From: Ascarosepion bandense
Lineage: Eukaryota > Mollusca > Cephalopoda > Sepiida > Sepiidae
NCBI GenBank assembly: GCA_037127315.1
Contig: JBBBDQ010000228.1
Location: 568,148 to 632,147, forward strand
DNA: 64,000 nucleotides
Reading direction: 5' to 3'
Both the position numbers and the translations under genes were made by a program. The notes under the pieces were generated by a model. The model worked only from the letters and a program-made list of their open reading frames with translations. It was not told the origin of the DNA and made no database searches. Numbering within the stretch: position 1 is the first letter of the stretch; each line of letters starts with the position of its first letter. Below are positions 52,449 to 62,252 of this stretch, in pieces.

Positions 52449-54566
52449 TTAAATTTTAAAATTCGCCCTATGGCGGCACTTGTTTATAAATTCCCTCCTA
52501 AGGTTCAAAAGTAAGTCCTGATGAGGATACTTCAAAATCAGAATCTTCTCCAATAAACACAGACGACACCTATCACGAAAACTTTTAGGAGTACAAGCTG
52601 AAACTATTAATTTCCAGCTGATTATAGGGTCCTGCCCTTCCTCCTTCATTTCCCAGAACCTACGTGATAGTGCCGTCTGGAATCTCTGTTTAGGGTTCGA
52701 AAACGAGTACTTGTGATTATAAAGCCTCTGTTTGAAAGAGCCCGCGGACATGCCAATATAGGTCCGGTAATTGTCCTTGTTATTAGATGGAGAAATGCGG
52801 GCTTCATAAATTACATGGGTGGATTTACATTTGCCTTGCACCGGGCAGGCATCCACAGAATAACAATTGCATTTATCGACAATTCCGGATTTAACTTCCG
52901 TATTATTTAGGTTCATTAAAATTTGTTTATTGTGGGAATTAATTATATTATCTATATTTGAGGTGCAAGAATAACTAATTTTTAGGGTGAACCTATTAAA
53001 AATTTTATTTAAGGGATTGTTATTATTATTAAAATGTTTATCGATTAATCTGAGACAATACTTACCAATATTTATATTAGTTAGCTTACAATAAGGAGGG
53101 TTAAACAAAATTATCTTCCTTTTTCTACATTTTCGGGTGTTTTTAGTTTTTGATGATTCTGGGTTTATAGCAGGCTTATCATACTTTAACTTATTAACAA
53201 AACCGCTTTTCTGAAGGGCCTTATCCTAAATTTCTTTGCTTGCGTTGAAAATTTTTATATTGGAAGATAATTGGTTAACCCTATTATTTACTATCTTGGG
53301 TATTTGTCTTATAATATTCTTGGGGTGGTTGGATAAACTATTTATATAGGTGGGAGAACTATTTTCTTTGAGAAAGGGTTGGTAGGAACCATCATTTAAG
53401 TTAAGGGTGATATCTAGATAGTTTACAATTTTGAGATTGGAAGTAACCTCAACTTTAAAACCAAGAAAATTTAGGGCTCTGATAATTTTCTTATGTATTC
53501 TATTAGTGTAAGGCCCATTGGAATTGGGAATACATATCAGTCCATCATCCCGATATAGGCCTATTAGTTTAGGGTCTAAAAATCTACCTAAAATATCTAA
53601 AATATAAATGCCTATTAGATCTGCTACCTGGGCAGAATCATAGGCTCCCATAGGGACATCAAAACTATCTTCAGGCCCTTTAGTCCAAGTAGAACTATCA
53701 AAGGTGAGAATAGATTTTCTAGCTCCCAGTATAATTCTATAGTCACTATCCGAAATATTAACATAACCCCTAGCAAAGTCTAAACAATCCACAAGAATTT
53801 TTTTTGATATAGAGGTATATAAATCCACAATATCAAATTTAAGGAAAGTGGATTTAGATTTGTCATTGATATTATCAAACCATTTTATGGTATCTAAGGA
53901 ACTCTTCCAAAGATTCAGTTGTAAATTAGATTGTAACTTCTCTATTAAGTTCTTTAGAACCACCCTAGAAACTATGCCTAATTCACTCTTAGTGGGATTA
54001 ATTAGTCTAGTTTGTAATTTATTTTGGAAATTTGGCTTGTGGTCCTTAAATAAAATGTAAGCTTCTTTGGTAGAAATTTTTCCAATTCTATCACTAATAT
54101 TTAGTTCATTTGCAAATTCAGCCATATCGGAGTTAATTTCCGATAAAATTAGGTTACCTCTGTCTATTTTGTAATGACTAGTTATACTATTTTTAAGGAT
54201 ATTTAGGTAATTGGTGGTATTACACTTGTAAATGTTATTTGATTTGTCCGATTTTATCCATAGGTCTTTGGAATTCTTTAAGGTATTAATGTTCGACTTT
54301 AATAAATCCTGGAATTCATTTGAAGTACTCCGGAACTTGATTTTGGGGATCAAATTAAAAAGGTCTTTTTCAAACGAGTTTAAAAATTTGCATACCAGTG
54401 GAGTTCTTAGAGTTTTTAAATCAAAGCACTCTGTAGAATCAGGAGAAGAATCCGTTGAACGCAGGAAAAAGTAGGCTTTCCATCGAAGCCTCCTCACAAA
54501 ACTTTCAATTTTTTCCGTAAGATGAAAGAGAAAGGAATCCAGATTAGGAAAAGGAATATTCTTCAA
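52449..54566 (-). pseudogene. PLE polyprotein: reverse transcriptase plus GIY-YIG endonuclease, one in-frame stop
   Basis: One continuous minus frame of about 705 codons broken only by TAG at 53226-53228. The upstream 446 codons hold the RT: KDHKP (about 174-178), RLINPTKSELG (187-197), motif A FDIVDLYTSI (245-254), motif B DVPMGAYDSAQVADL (303-317), motif C GLYRDDGL (336-343). After the stop the same frame continues with a Lys/Arg-rich linker (KTKNTRKCRKRK), the Cys motif CNC...CPVQGKC, then GIY-YIG: VIYEARI, YRTYIG, a conserved R and H (FKQRLYNHKYSF), and Glu in LLEKILIL. All catalytic residues I can place are present. The box is YRDD, not YVDD. Start Met 54566 follows an in-frame stop. The TAG separates RT from nuclease. 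Confidence 0.9.
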
Positions 54567-54892
54567 AGAATACTACGGGGTAAATTTCTCCATAGGAAAG
54601 GTGGTGTTGTATTGGCAGAAAAAATCCGGGAATAAACCAAGAGAGCTCAACTACCAAAAGGTAGGATCAAAATATTTTAATTCAGATACTTTAATCCAAG
54701 GGAAAAAAGCAGGAAGGTAAATTCCAAAAACCCCGATCCTAATTAATATTAAAAATTTTATTTTAATATTAAAAAATGATACAGGAAGAGAGCTCCATGT
54801 ATTTTTTATTTTTTTTATTTTATTTTATTTTTTAATTTCTTTGCAATCTATTTAAAAAGGAAAAGTAGACTAATTTTTCTCCAGAATTTTTC

Positions 54893-54953
54893 TGTTGCTG
54901 AGGTGATGTGTTGTCCCCCGTGGGGATCTTCATATCGAAATGGCCATTCAACA
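54893..54953 (+). ncRNA. hammerhead ribozyme in the inverted PLE terminal repeat
   Basis: Stem I TGTTG (54893-54897) pairs with CAACA (54949-54953). Core block 1 is CTGAGGT (54898-54904), differing from CTGANGA only at the last base. Stem II GATGTG (54905-54910) pairs with CATATC (54931-54936), topped by TCCCC/GGGGA around CGT. Core block 2 is GAAA (54937-54940). Stem III is AT/AT around GGCC, leaving T54948 as cleavage nucleotide. Every helix closes. This copy is antisense to the ORF; the identical sense copy is 51238-51298. The A9-to-U change could lower activity. Confidence 0.65.
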
Positions 54954-54975
54954 TCTTTGAATTAATCCTTTTTTA

Positions 54976-54977
<2 letters not shown>

Positions 54978-55025
<48 letters not shown>
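54978..55025. repeat. (TA)n at the right edge of the PLE
   Basis: TA tract with one TG interruption, matching the tract at the other edge; the PLE probably inserted into a single (TA)n. Confidence 0.9.
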
Positions 55026-55031
<6 letters not shown>

Positions 55032-55384
55032 TTATAAATATACATTTTCCTCACTTTTTAATATAATTCTCATGATTACTTAAACGGAATAATATTATGA
55101 AAAAATGTTCCACTAACTTCACTCCAAAACGGAACATTTAGAGTGACTTTACTATCATCTGTATATATTTGACCTACTTTTGCTCGTCAATTAATTTAAC
55201 TTTTTATTGGCTTTCCATGGTTTTTAATATCTTTATTTTATTTACTTGCTTCCCTTACTTTTTCAATTTGATTACCATACTTTTTAATTTATTGTCTATA
55301 CTTTTTAGGAACCTTTCTTCTTCAACATAATTATCTGTCATTTTATATCCGTTTGGCTTATATAGTCGTTTGTATTATATATAT

Positions 55385-55490
55385 ATACCGAACGCCCATA
55401 GCCGAGTGACGCCTATTCGGTCGGGTTTCAATCCTGGCTTAAAAAGCAATCGGAGTCTAACCATACTGATGAGCTGTGATACAGCGTAAT
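55385..55490 (+). mobile_element. HHR unit, copy 4 (3' part)
   Basis: Preceded by (TA)n. GAACGCCCATAGCCGAGTGA, CGGTCGGGTTTCAATCC (B-box-like), AAGCAATCGGAGTCTAACC, then CTGATGA (55466-55472) and a perfect stem II GCTGT/ACAGC around GAT (55473-55485). The second core block reads GTAA and the sequence then turns into AT-rich DNA, so stem III and the cleavage site are lost. It lies 360 bases from the PLE. Confidence 0.6.
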
Positions 55491-55609
55491 ATATAATTTC
55501 TTTAATATAGTAGACTATTTTGAGAAAAAAAGAACCTAAAAGCAATTTTGAAAAGATGAAAGGAATAGTTTTCAGCAAAAGGAAAAACCCCAGTTGCAAT
55601 CCCAGTATG

Positions 55610-56070
55610 ATAAAATCTTGTGAGATCTAAATCTGAACACGCATTGCAATAGCGAAGATGCTTCTAGAAGTTAAGCTAAATATTATTAAATAGGAAAATT
55701 TCGTTGAAATCAAAAAGTAGAGAACTGAAATATCAGTCCTTCTATATAGCAGTGGATAATAGACAATTTTCTCAAAGATGAAGTAGACCTGAGGCAACAG
55801 AGATAAGTTTCTACAAATGTTGCTGAGAGTATATATTATAAAAAGCAGTTTTAAGAAAACTAGGAACGAATAGAATACTTAAACTAAGAGTCAGAAATAT
55901 ACAGTTGAGATTTTCTGTACTCATAATGAGGAAAGCAGTATCAGAAAATTTGACACTCACAGTACATATTGAAAAATAACCATAGAGGCAAAAATGGTGT
56001 AACCTATCAACCTTTACTTAAAGCAACAAAGGACAGGAAGTTGTAGAGAGCCAAAATCATTCACATTCTG
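55610..56070 (+). mobile_element. LINE-B C-terminal fragment, decayed
   Basis: ATTGCAATAGCGAAGATGCT, TCAGTCCTTCTATATAGCAG, AGACCTGAGGCAACAGAGAT, TCATAATGAGGAAAGCAGTA and AATCATTCACATTCTGAGAA follow LINE-B from the DGKCDTE region to its end, with many indels. No usable frame. Confidence 0.6.
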
Positions 56071-56074
56071 AGAA

Positions 56075-56950
56075 ACGTCAACTTTTGATTTACTTGCCAC
56101 GCTTGCATGATTTAATTGGCTTTGTTTTTGTGGATCAGGCAAGGCTAAATTGTGCCTTTAAGCAAAATCCTTTTCGTCATAGATTCTCGAAATTTTATAT
56201 CTAGCCCAGTTTTGTATTCAAACGTATAAGTTCGCCTTATTTGCTTATTAATTTGCCTTATCTCTGTAATTTCCTTAGTTTTGTATTTGATTGCATTTTG
56301 TATATTTTGCCTTACTTATTCTTATTATTTTTGCCTAATTTTGTATTTTATTGCCATAATTCGTTATTTGCTTGCCTTACATTTCTATATTTACCTTACT
56401 TGTTTATTTACTAATTCTGCCTTTGTTTTGATTTGTCATAATTTTATAGTTTCTTGCCTTACTTGCGTATTTTTCTTGCCTTATTTGTATATTTGTTTGT
56501 TTGACTTTTTTATTTGCTTGCATTACTCTTGTAATTGCTCGTTATATTCTTAATTCCTTTGCTTAAATGTGGTAATCTACCTTTTTTTAGATCCATTTGA
56601 TTCAGATTTCCAGAGGAAATCCTAGTATGTTAAAATTTCCATTCTCTTTTGAACTCTACCTGAGGTCTGTTTAAACACAACGCCTCCGATTTGACATACG
56701 TCTCTTCACTTTTACACAACTAACAAATCCATTTTTCGGCAAACATAGAACTTCGGGCCATAAAAAAATACTTTCAAGAAGACGGTTTTTTTCCATGACA
56801 ATGTTTTTATTTTAATTGTCTTCACAATAAACAATGTTTATTGTTTTACAAAAAAGAAAGATTAGAATTGTATTAAAACCTGCACATGTGAAAGCGAATT
56901 TGTAAATTTTATTTTTTCTTGAGAATTGGCAACGCCTTACTTATTCTTTT
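56075..56950. other. no recognised feature
   Basis: T-rich sequence with repeated TTGCCTTA/TTATTTGC words at 56230-56540, which makes a 90-codon hydrophobic plus frame; I treat that as low complexity. The rest is unique. Confidence 0.45.
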
Positions 56951-56954
56951 TTGG

Positions 56955-57352
56955 TGTCCGTTACCTATAGACGTCTGCGGGTGTTCTTAGGTTTTGTGTC
57001 GAGGTATCCCCGATAAATATAGGTTGTAATACAATTCTAATCATCGTTTTTAAAATAATAAAACCTGCCGCGGGCTGAAGGTAATAAAAATTTTGATTAA
57101 CATCGGACCATTCTTTCTATAATCCGATTTTTTTCAATTATCGATTTTCAATATTTATCGGGGGTACCTTGACACAAACCCTAGCTAAGAACACTCGCAG
57201 ACGCTTATAGTACAACTATGTAAATTTTCAAGAAAATCGGTTTAGCCGTTTCGGAGTCTATAGATAATGGACACACACACACACACACAGATACACAGAT
57301 ACACATATACACACACACACACACAGACATAATTCCATTGATAAATAAGTTT
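56955..57352 (-). mobile_element. Heli-1 fragments, inverted pair
   Basis: 56955-57022 is a plus-orientation scrap (GTCCGTTACCTATAGAC, TTTTGTGTCGAGGTATCCCC). 57090-57352 is minus orientation (TTTATCGGGGGTACCTTGAC, AGAAAATCGGTTTAGCCG, AC-rich, AATAAGTTTC). Between them, 57022-57092 is a short repeat also found directly at 58872-58942 (GTTTTTAAAATAATAAAA). Confidence 0.6.
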
Positions 57353-57354
57353 CT

Positions 57355-58745
57355 CACAGGTAATATGGCTTCCGCTTTGCCAGGTCCACGGCCGTCCTGC
57401 TAACAACCGTAACAGAGTACATGCTCCAGGCCTTTGATGAGTCAGACGAGGCTCGCGCGGTTGCTCTGGATATCTCCAAGGCTTTTGACAGGGTTTGGCA
57501 CTCTGGCCTTTTATGCAAGCTACGGGGTTACGGTTTTACCGGTCACCTGCTTGACCTGATCCAATCTTTTTTAAATAACCGCAAAATGAAGGTCGTTTTG
57601 AATGGGCATGCCTTTTCATCCTACAGCACGAATGTGGTGTCCCACAGGGCTCTATCCTGGGCCCGACGCTCTTCCTTAATTTCATCAACGACCCCCCAGA
57701 TGAGATCAGTTCCCAAGTAGGCATCTACGCAGATGACACCACAATATACTCCCGCACCAGTAAGAAACCTGTTGTGGAGGACAGACATAATCTCTCTGCT
57801 GACCTTGAACGGGATCTACACTCTGTGGTGAATTGGGGCAAGAAGTGGCTTGTCATCTTCAATGCGTCTTAGACCAAGCTGTTCTCTGTCTACCATCACA
57901 GGCAAAATCTTCTGCCTCCCATAAGCATGGACCAAGCGATTCTCCCTGAGAGCAACACACTACGCCTCCTCGGACTTACCCTCCCCTCAGACCTCAAATG
58001 GAACAACTACATTGAATCCATAGCTAAATCTACCGCTAAGAAGGTTGGGTCACTATGTCGAACCAGGATGTTTTTTCCGCCTGAATCCATCATGCATATA
58101 TACAAGTTAACCTTCCGTCCGTGCATGGAGTACTGCTGCCATTTATGCTCAGGCGCCCCTGCCGTTCTCCTCAGTGTTCTCGACAGGCTCCAAAGGAGAG
58201 TCTGTAATGTGATAGGTACTGATCTGGCGGCCCGACTGCAGCCACTTCCCCACCGTCGAAATGTGGCCTCCTTTTGTCTGTTCTATAAATACTTTCATGG
58301 CTTCTGCTAGGACGAGCTTAAGTCACTGGTGCCTCCTCAACAGGTGTTTACTCGTGCAACCAGACTGGCAAATGGGTCCCACCCATTCACAGTCAGGTTA
58401 TGCAGACGACAATTCTACTCCTGCAGCTTCTTCTCTCGCACTTCCCGCCCGTGGAACTCGCTCCCGTATTCTTGCTTTCCTGACGGCTACAACCTCCAGA
58501 AATTTATATACAATGTCAATACTCATCTATTAACCACTGGACTCTAGCTCTCTCACCACCCCCGTATATCCTTCCCTTTCTCTCCATCTATGTATCTGTC
58601 ATCGCACCTGCATTCTCAGCTTTCTTTTGCTCCTTTCTAACTAGTTTGTACTCCTCACTCTTTTCTAATTAATCTTTTTACAGTTATGTAGACCCCGCTC
58701 ATCAGTGTCATTTCTGCCTTGCTCGGGGTGAAATGATTAAAAAAA
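57355..58745 (+). mobile_element. LINE-A, longest copy, with RT catalytic domain
   Basis: The only LINE-A here that reaches the RT palm. 3' UTR and terminus TGCTCGGGGTGAAATGATT with poly(A) lie near 58735. Heli-1 pieces flank it on both sides in opposite orientations. The coding part is described under 57421-58547. Confidence 0.9.
57421..58547 (+). pseudogene. LINE-A reverse transcriptase, C-terminal half
   Basis: Non-LTR RT that copies element RNA at a nicked target. Visible in order: ALDISKAFDRVWHSGLLCKL (motif A, catalytic Asp), [20 protein letters not shown], then after a frameshift near 57635 the [10 protein letters not shown] region in another frame, FINDPPDE, and [11 protein letters not shown] (motif C, YADD, about 57721). 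There is a TAG near 57868, then LLGLTLPSDLKWNNYIESIA, PCMEYCCHLCSGAPAVLLSV, NVIGTDLAARLQPLPHRRNV, a TAG near 58309, and SRTSRPWNSLPYSCFPDGYN. Catalytic residues are present but the shift and two stops kill it. Jockey/CR1-like by motif style; clade not certain. Confidence 0.88.
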
Positions 58746-59037
58746 ATATTACTGTATATATAAAATACTCTTGTATTGATAAACAGGTTAATAGTTAAAT
58801 AGTGTTAAATATTTTTGTTGTAAATCCTCAAGAACAAAAGAAGTGTATAGGTTCACTTTCATCAATTTTTTAAGGTTGTAAAACAATTGTAATGATCGTT
58901 TTTAAAATAATAAAAACTGCTAAGGAGTAAAGGTAGTTAAAATAAAAGAGGTGATTATTGGTTCATACTAACACTAACGTGCTTTAAAAAAGCATACATT
59001 TTTCTTTTCTCTCGCCTCATACCAACAATTTATACAG

Positions 59038-59133
59038 TATTTTAACCAAATTTGATACACTCATAGACAAAGACATAAGAAACGAGATTCAGAAGTTTCA
59101 AGGTTGCAGTTCTTATAATATTGCAGAAAATCG

Positions 59134-59187
<54 letters not shown>

Positions 59188-59573
59188 ACAAGATACTTGT
59201 GTGCGTGTCTGTTTATCTGCCTGTATGTCTGTATTTTTTTCAGCCCTTTTATTTTAGTTTTTGCTTCGGTTTTGGCTCTAAGTAGGTATAATTGTAGTTC
59301 TTAGTCTCAGCCTTGATACCATTTACTCACAGGACTTATTTAGCGTTCAAAATTCAGTTTACAATGAAAAAGATTTATTTGATATCGATACTAGGAAATC
59401 AAAATTTGACTTACATCCATTGATTTTTCTTTCAGTCTACGGTTTCGCTGTGACTGGAAACAACTATTGCTTTTTACTCTTTCATGCCAACGTCCAAAGA
59501 GTCTGAAATCCATGACCATGGATTAGTTTTAAAGCTTTTATTAGACCCGAGCAACATCGGGCTATACTGCTAG
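59038..59573 (+). mobile_element. Heli-1, 5' truncated copy
   Basis: CAAATTTGATACACTCATAG, AATCGATAATATATA with a long (TA)n (about 59135-59185), GGTTGCAGTTCTTATAATA, then about 260 bases of unrelated sequence (59230-59490). It ends CATGGATTAGTTTTAAAGC, CCCGAGCAACATCGGG and CTATACTGCTAG followed by T. Intact Helitron 3' end, with internal gain or a chimeric body. Confidence 0.7.
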
Positions 59574-59589
59574 TTTTATTATATTTTTT

Positions 59590-59990
59590 CCGATCTGTAG
59601 TTGGCATTGTGCGGTCTTCTTTTTGCTGATGTTCATAAATTACGTTTTCTTGAAGTTTATGCTCTGTTCTTTTGTTTCTTTTGCTAACTTCTGTAGGAGG
59701 TCCCTCATGTTCTTTTTCATGTTTGCTATCAGCACTGTGTCATCCATGTTTCTTGCATTGTTGAGAGTGAGGCCGCCAATGACGAATTCTGGCAAGGATT
59801 ATGCTTCTCTCAGAATTGTTTCGCTCTATAAGTTGAATAGATCCGGTGAGAAAACACATCCTTGTCTTATGCCACTTTCTATTTTTGTACACCTGCTGAA
59901 TTCACTTCCTATCCGGACACAAGCGGTTTGCTGCCACTATAGACTCTTGATTATCTTAATGTCAACGTTATCAAGACTCTGAGTTGCATC
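59590..59990 (-). mobile_element. LINE-B RT fragment
   Basis: Minus strand parallels 1900-2320: TTGCTGCCACTATAGACTC (reverse of the LYWQQTA region), CCTTGTCTTATGCC (GVRQGC), AAGTTGAATAGATCCGGTGA (SPDLFNLY), CAGCACTGTGTCATCCATG (the YADDTVLI box, degraded), TTTTCTTGAAGTTTATG. No 3' terminus. Confidence 0.75.
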
Positions 59991-59994
59991 TAGT

Positions 59995-60780
59995 TCAGAA
60001 CAACTCTTCTAAAACATTAACCGTGGAAAATTCACCAAGAACCCATAATAATTCGGAAGAAATCACGTCAGTTGGCACGTATTAAAGAAAAAAAAAGGAA
60101 GCTGTAGAGAAACGTAATCCTCTACTCCCAGAATATTATTATTAAATTGTGACTAGCCTGTGGTCAACGCACCAATATTGTGAAGGCGGAAAACTTCGAA
60201 ATGTTTCAGAAGACATTTTGCCCAAGATTAAAATTCTGTTTTATTGACTAATTGGATTGATTGCTAAAACCGTTAAAATTAATCACGTGAAGAAAATCGA
60301 TAAATATCATTTTACGTGCAGCATCCTGTGTCTATTGCTAATGGCGTCCATTGCCTGACACAACATTTCAATTCCCGCTCACTAGATATACTACATTCAC
60401 TCAGCTACCGTTTATAACCATGAGGCTATTGTCCCGTAGTAAGGTATTCTCGTTCAGCGGAACCAGCAGAAGCGGCTTCACAAAAACATATAAACTGAGG
60501 ATAAATATTGAATTCGAATTATCTACCCTGGCAGATGAATGAGGACATTCAGCTCACGTGGGTGGAGTAATAGAAACCCGCGAAGGTTACCGAATATTTC
60601 AGGTATATGAAGAAAACTGGGAGTACGAATGCGGTGAGTATTTTATCGCATATTCAAATTAGAATATATAAAATAGGTAACATTATCATCCCATCATTTG
60701 ATATCATGAAATGTTTTTAAAAAGAACCCAAAGAATTATGTGTAGTCTAATTTATATTTTGGAAACATCATATATATATA
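59995..60780. other. no recognised feature
   Basis: Unique sequence; a 63-codon plus frame at 60351-60542 has no recognisable domain. Confidence 0.45.
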
Positions 60781-60784
60781 TATA

Positions 60785-61021
60785 TATGCTATTAAATATA
60801 AGAGACAATGAATGTCTATTATGTTTAATCATGAGCCGTTCTAAATGTATTTTTGCTTTAATTTCAGTTGAAAATAAAGACAAAAATTCTCCAACATTTG
60901 GATAATTATTTATTGGCTTTCTTCTAAGCTTTCACTGAAATTAAAGCAAAAATACGACGTTTAGAACGGCTCATGATTAAACATAATAGACATTCATTGT
61001 CTCTTATATTTAATAGCATAT
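60785..61021. repeat. palindrome, about 84-bp arms, next to (TA)n
   Basis: TATGCTATTAAATATAAGAG at the left to TTTCAGT at about 60867 is repeated inverted from 60934 (ACTGAAATTAAAGCAAAAAT) to 61021, with an insertion and a few changes (AATACGACGTTTAG against AATACATTTAG). The spacer is about 65 bases. No hammerhead core found. Confidence 0.85.
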
Positions 61022-61256
61022 GTTTAGAAAATTACTTGCTGCCTCGATATACTAAATATGTATATATATGATGTATCAAAGATTTTATAAACTCTGGGAG
61101 AGCACATTCCTCATATTAAAAAAAGGACAACAGTCCATATAAACATATACCCGAAAATTCTTTCGTTTTTGAGACAAGTTTTTTTTAAAAAGATTAAGGT
61201 GGATAAGTCGGTTTTGCTATGTAGACTAGATTACGTTTACTAGATTACTAGATTAC

Positions 61257-61313
61257 GTCAGTCTAGTCACAAATGTACACGAGTTATTCGTGCACATTTG
61301 TGACTAGACTGAC
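61257..61313. repeat. 26-bp palindrome
   Basis: GTCAGTCTAGTCACAAATG... (61257-61282) and its inverse (61288-61313) with one mismatch and a 5-base spacer. Preceded by tandem ACTAGATT words. Confidence 0.85.
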
Positions 61314-61399
61314 TTCAGTCTTAAGTGGGTTAACTGAGAAGTCTTCTGTTTAACAAAGACAAGATATTCATATCGTGATCAGGTAGATACGATATTTGC

Positions 61400-61615
61400 A
61401 TACAGCTGCACGAATGTATCAGTTAAGGGAGATAACTGCATGGCTGCTAGAAGTGGTATTGCACATAGAATGAGAATGATATACCGCAGTGATTGTAATA
61501 AAATGTTCAGTTCGAAATTCATAGCACCTGAAGATGTACAAATGGTAACCAAGTTGAGAACAATAGTCCAAATAATTCAAAAAGTGTAAGGATGAGGACA
61601 ATAGTCCAAACAATA
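61400..61615 (+). repeat. FB/SINE-2, 3' part
   Basis: AGGGAGATAACTGCATGGC, GAATGAGAATGATATACCGC, AGTTCGAAATTCATAGCACC, TGAAGATGTACAAATGG and AACAATAGTCCAAATAATT follow 13000-13170 and 17060-17225. The CTGAAGA core is kept, but most of the sequence up to GAAAC is deleted. Confidence 0.6.
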
Positions 61616-61919
61616 TAAATAATGTATATCATTTCAATATTATAGACAAATACCGTGATATTTCTCCTATATATGTTTTGTGCTAGTTATTACAGGTGAT
61701 AGTGAATATCTTCTTTCAGGATGTAGCTTACTAATTTGTTGTTGTTTTGTATTAATATTTTAGAAGTATTATTAAACAGTTTATGTCAAACTTGGATAAA
61801 TTCTTTTCTGTAGTAGCTGTGATACAGCTGGTCGGTAGAAAAATAGATTTAAATATATTGCGTTTGTCAGAAATGTCTACATTTCCATTTTCAAATATTT
61901 TACAAGGATTTTGGCTTTG

Positions 61920-61963
<44 letters not shown>
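61920..61963. repeat. (TA)n microsatellite
   Basis: About 21 TA units. Confidence 0.95.
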
Positions 61964-61964
<1 letters not shown>

Positions 61965-61966
<2 letters not shown>

Positions 61967-62250
61967 ATAATAAAATCGACTCTGTACGTATTCAAGTCTT
62001 AAAATGTTACACAAGTAATTTTTAAAGACCACGAATAACCAGCAGAATCTAACTCCGTTATTGTCCTCGGCTATAAAGCTTTGGACAAAGAGGGGAAAAA
62101 AAAAGAAAGCTGCGTAGCACCGACAATACATACAGTTCTTCACAGCAAAGAAAAAAAACCCTCCAACGGAACGAACCACAAAGAAAGAAAAGTGCTCGAT
62201 ACTAAACTAACCCAAAAGGGTTAACAAAGAGGCAGTCACGCAGAGCAAAA
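61965..62250. other. no recognised feature
   Basis: Unique A-rich sequence between the TA tract and the perfect palindrome. Confidence 0.5.
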
Positions 62251-62252
62251 AC

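Larger units (their letters stand above)
51062..54985 (-). mobile_element. Penelope-like element (PLE), nearly complete
   Basis: The minus-strand ORF is flanked by compound repeats. Block X (51062-51189 and 54674-54800; TTCAGATACTTCAATCCAAG, AGGAAGAGAGCTCCATGTA) is direct. Block Y (51222-51395 and 54803-54983; AAGATGTTGAATGGCCATTT, TAGTCTACTTTTCCTTTTT) is inverted. Complex direct plus inverted termini are typical of Penelope elements. (TA)n lies at both outer edges. 51400-52440 is A-rich with (AAAAT)n and (CA)n(TA)n and would be the 3' UTR. PLEs use the GIY-YIG nuclease to nick target DNA and RT to copy their RNA. High repeat similarity and one stop in over 700 codons suggest a recent insertion. 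Confidence 0.9.

Noticed and set aside
52713..52910. 65-codon plus-strand frame inside the PLE
   Set aside because: Antisense shadow of the GIY-YIG coding region.
54890..54960. Stem-loop as a transcription terminator
   Set aside because: The pairing continues into a full three-way hammerhead fold and is duplicated identically at the other PLE end, which explains it better.
56281..56553. 90-codon hydrophobic plus frame, possible membrane protein
   Set aside because: The sequence is T-rich with recurring TTGCCTTA/TTATTTGC words; the hydrophobicity follows from base composition.
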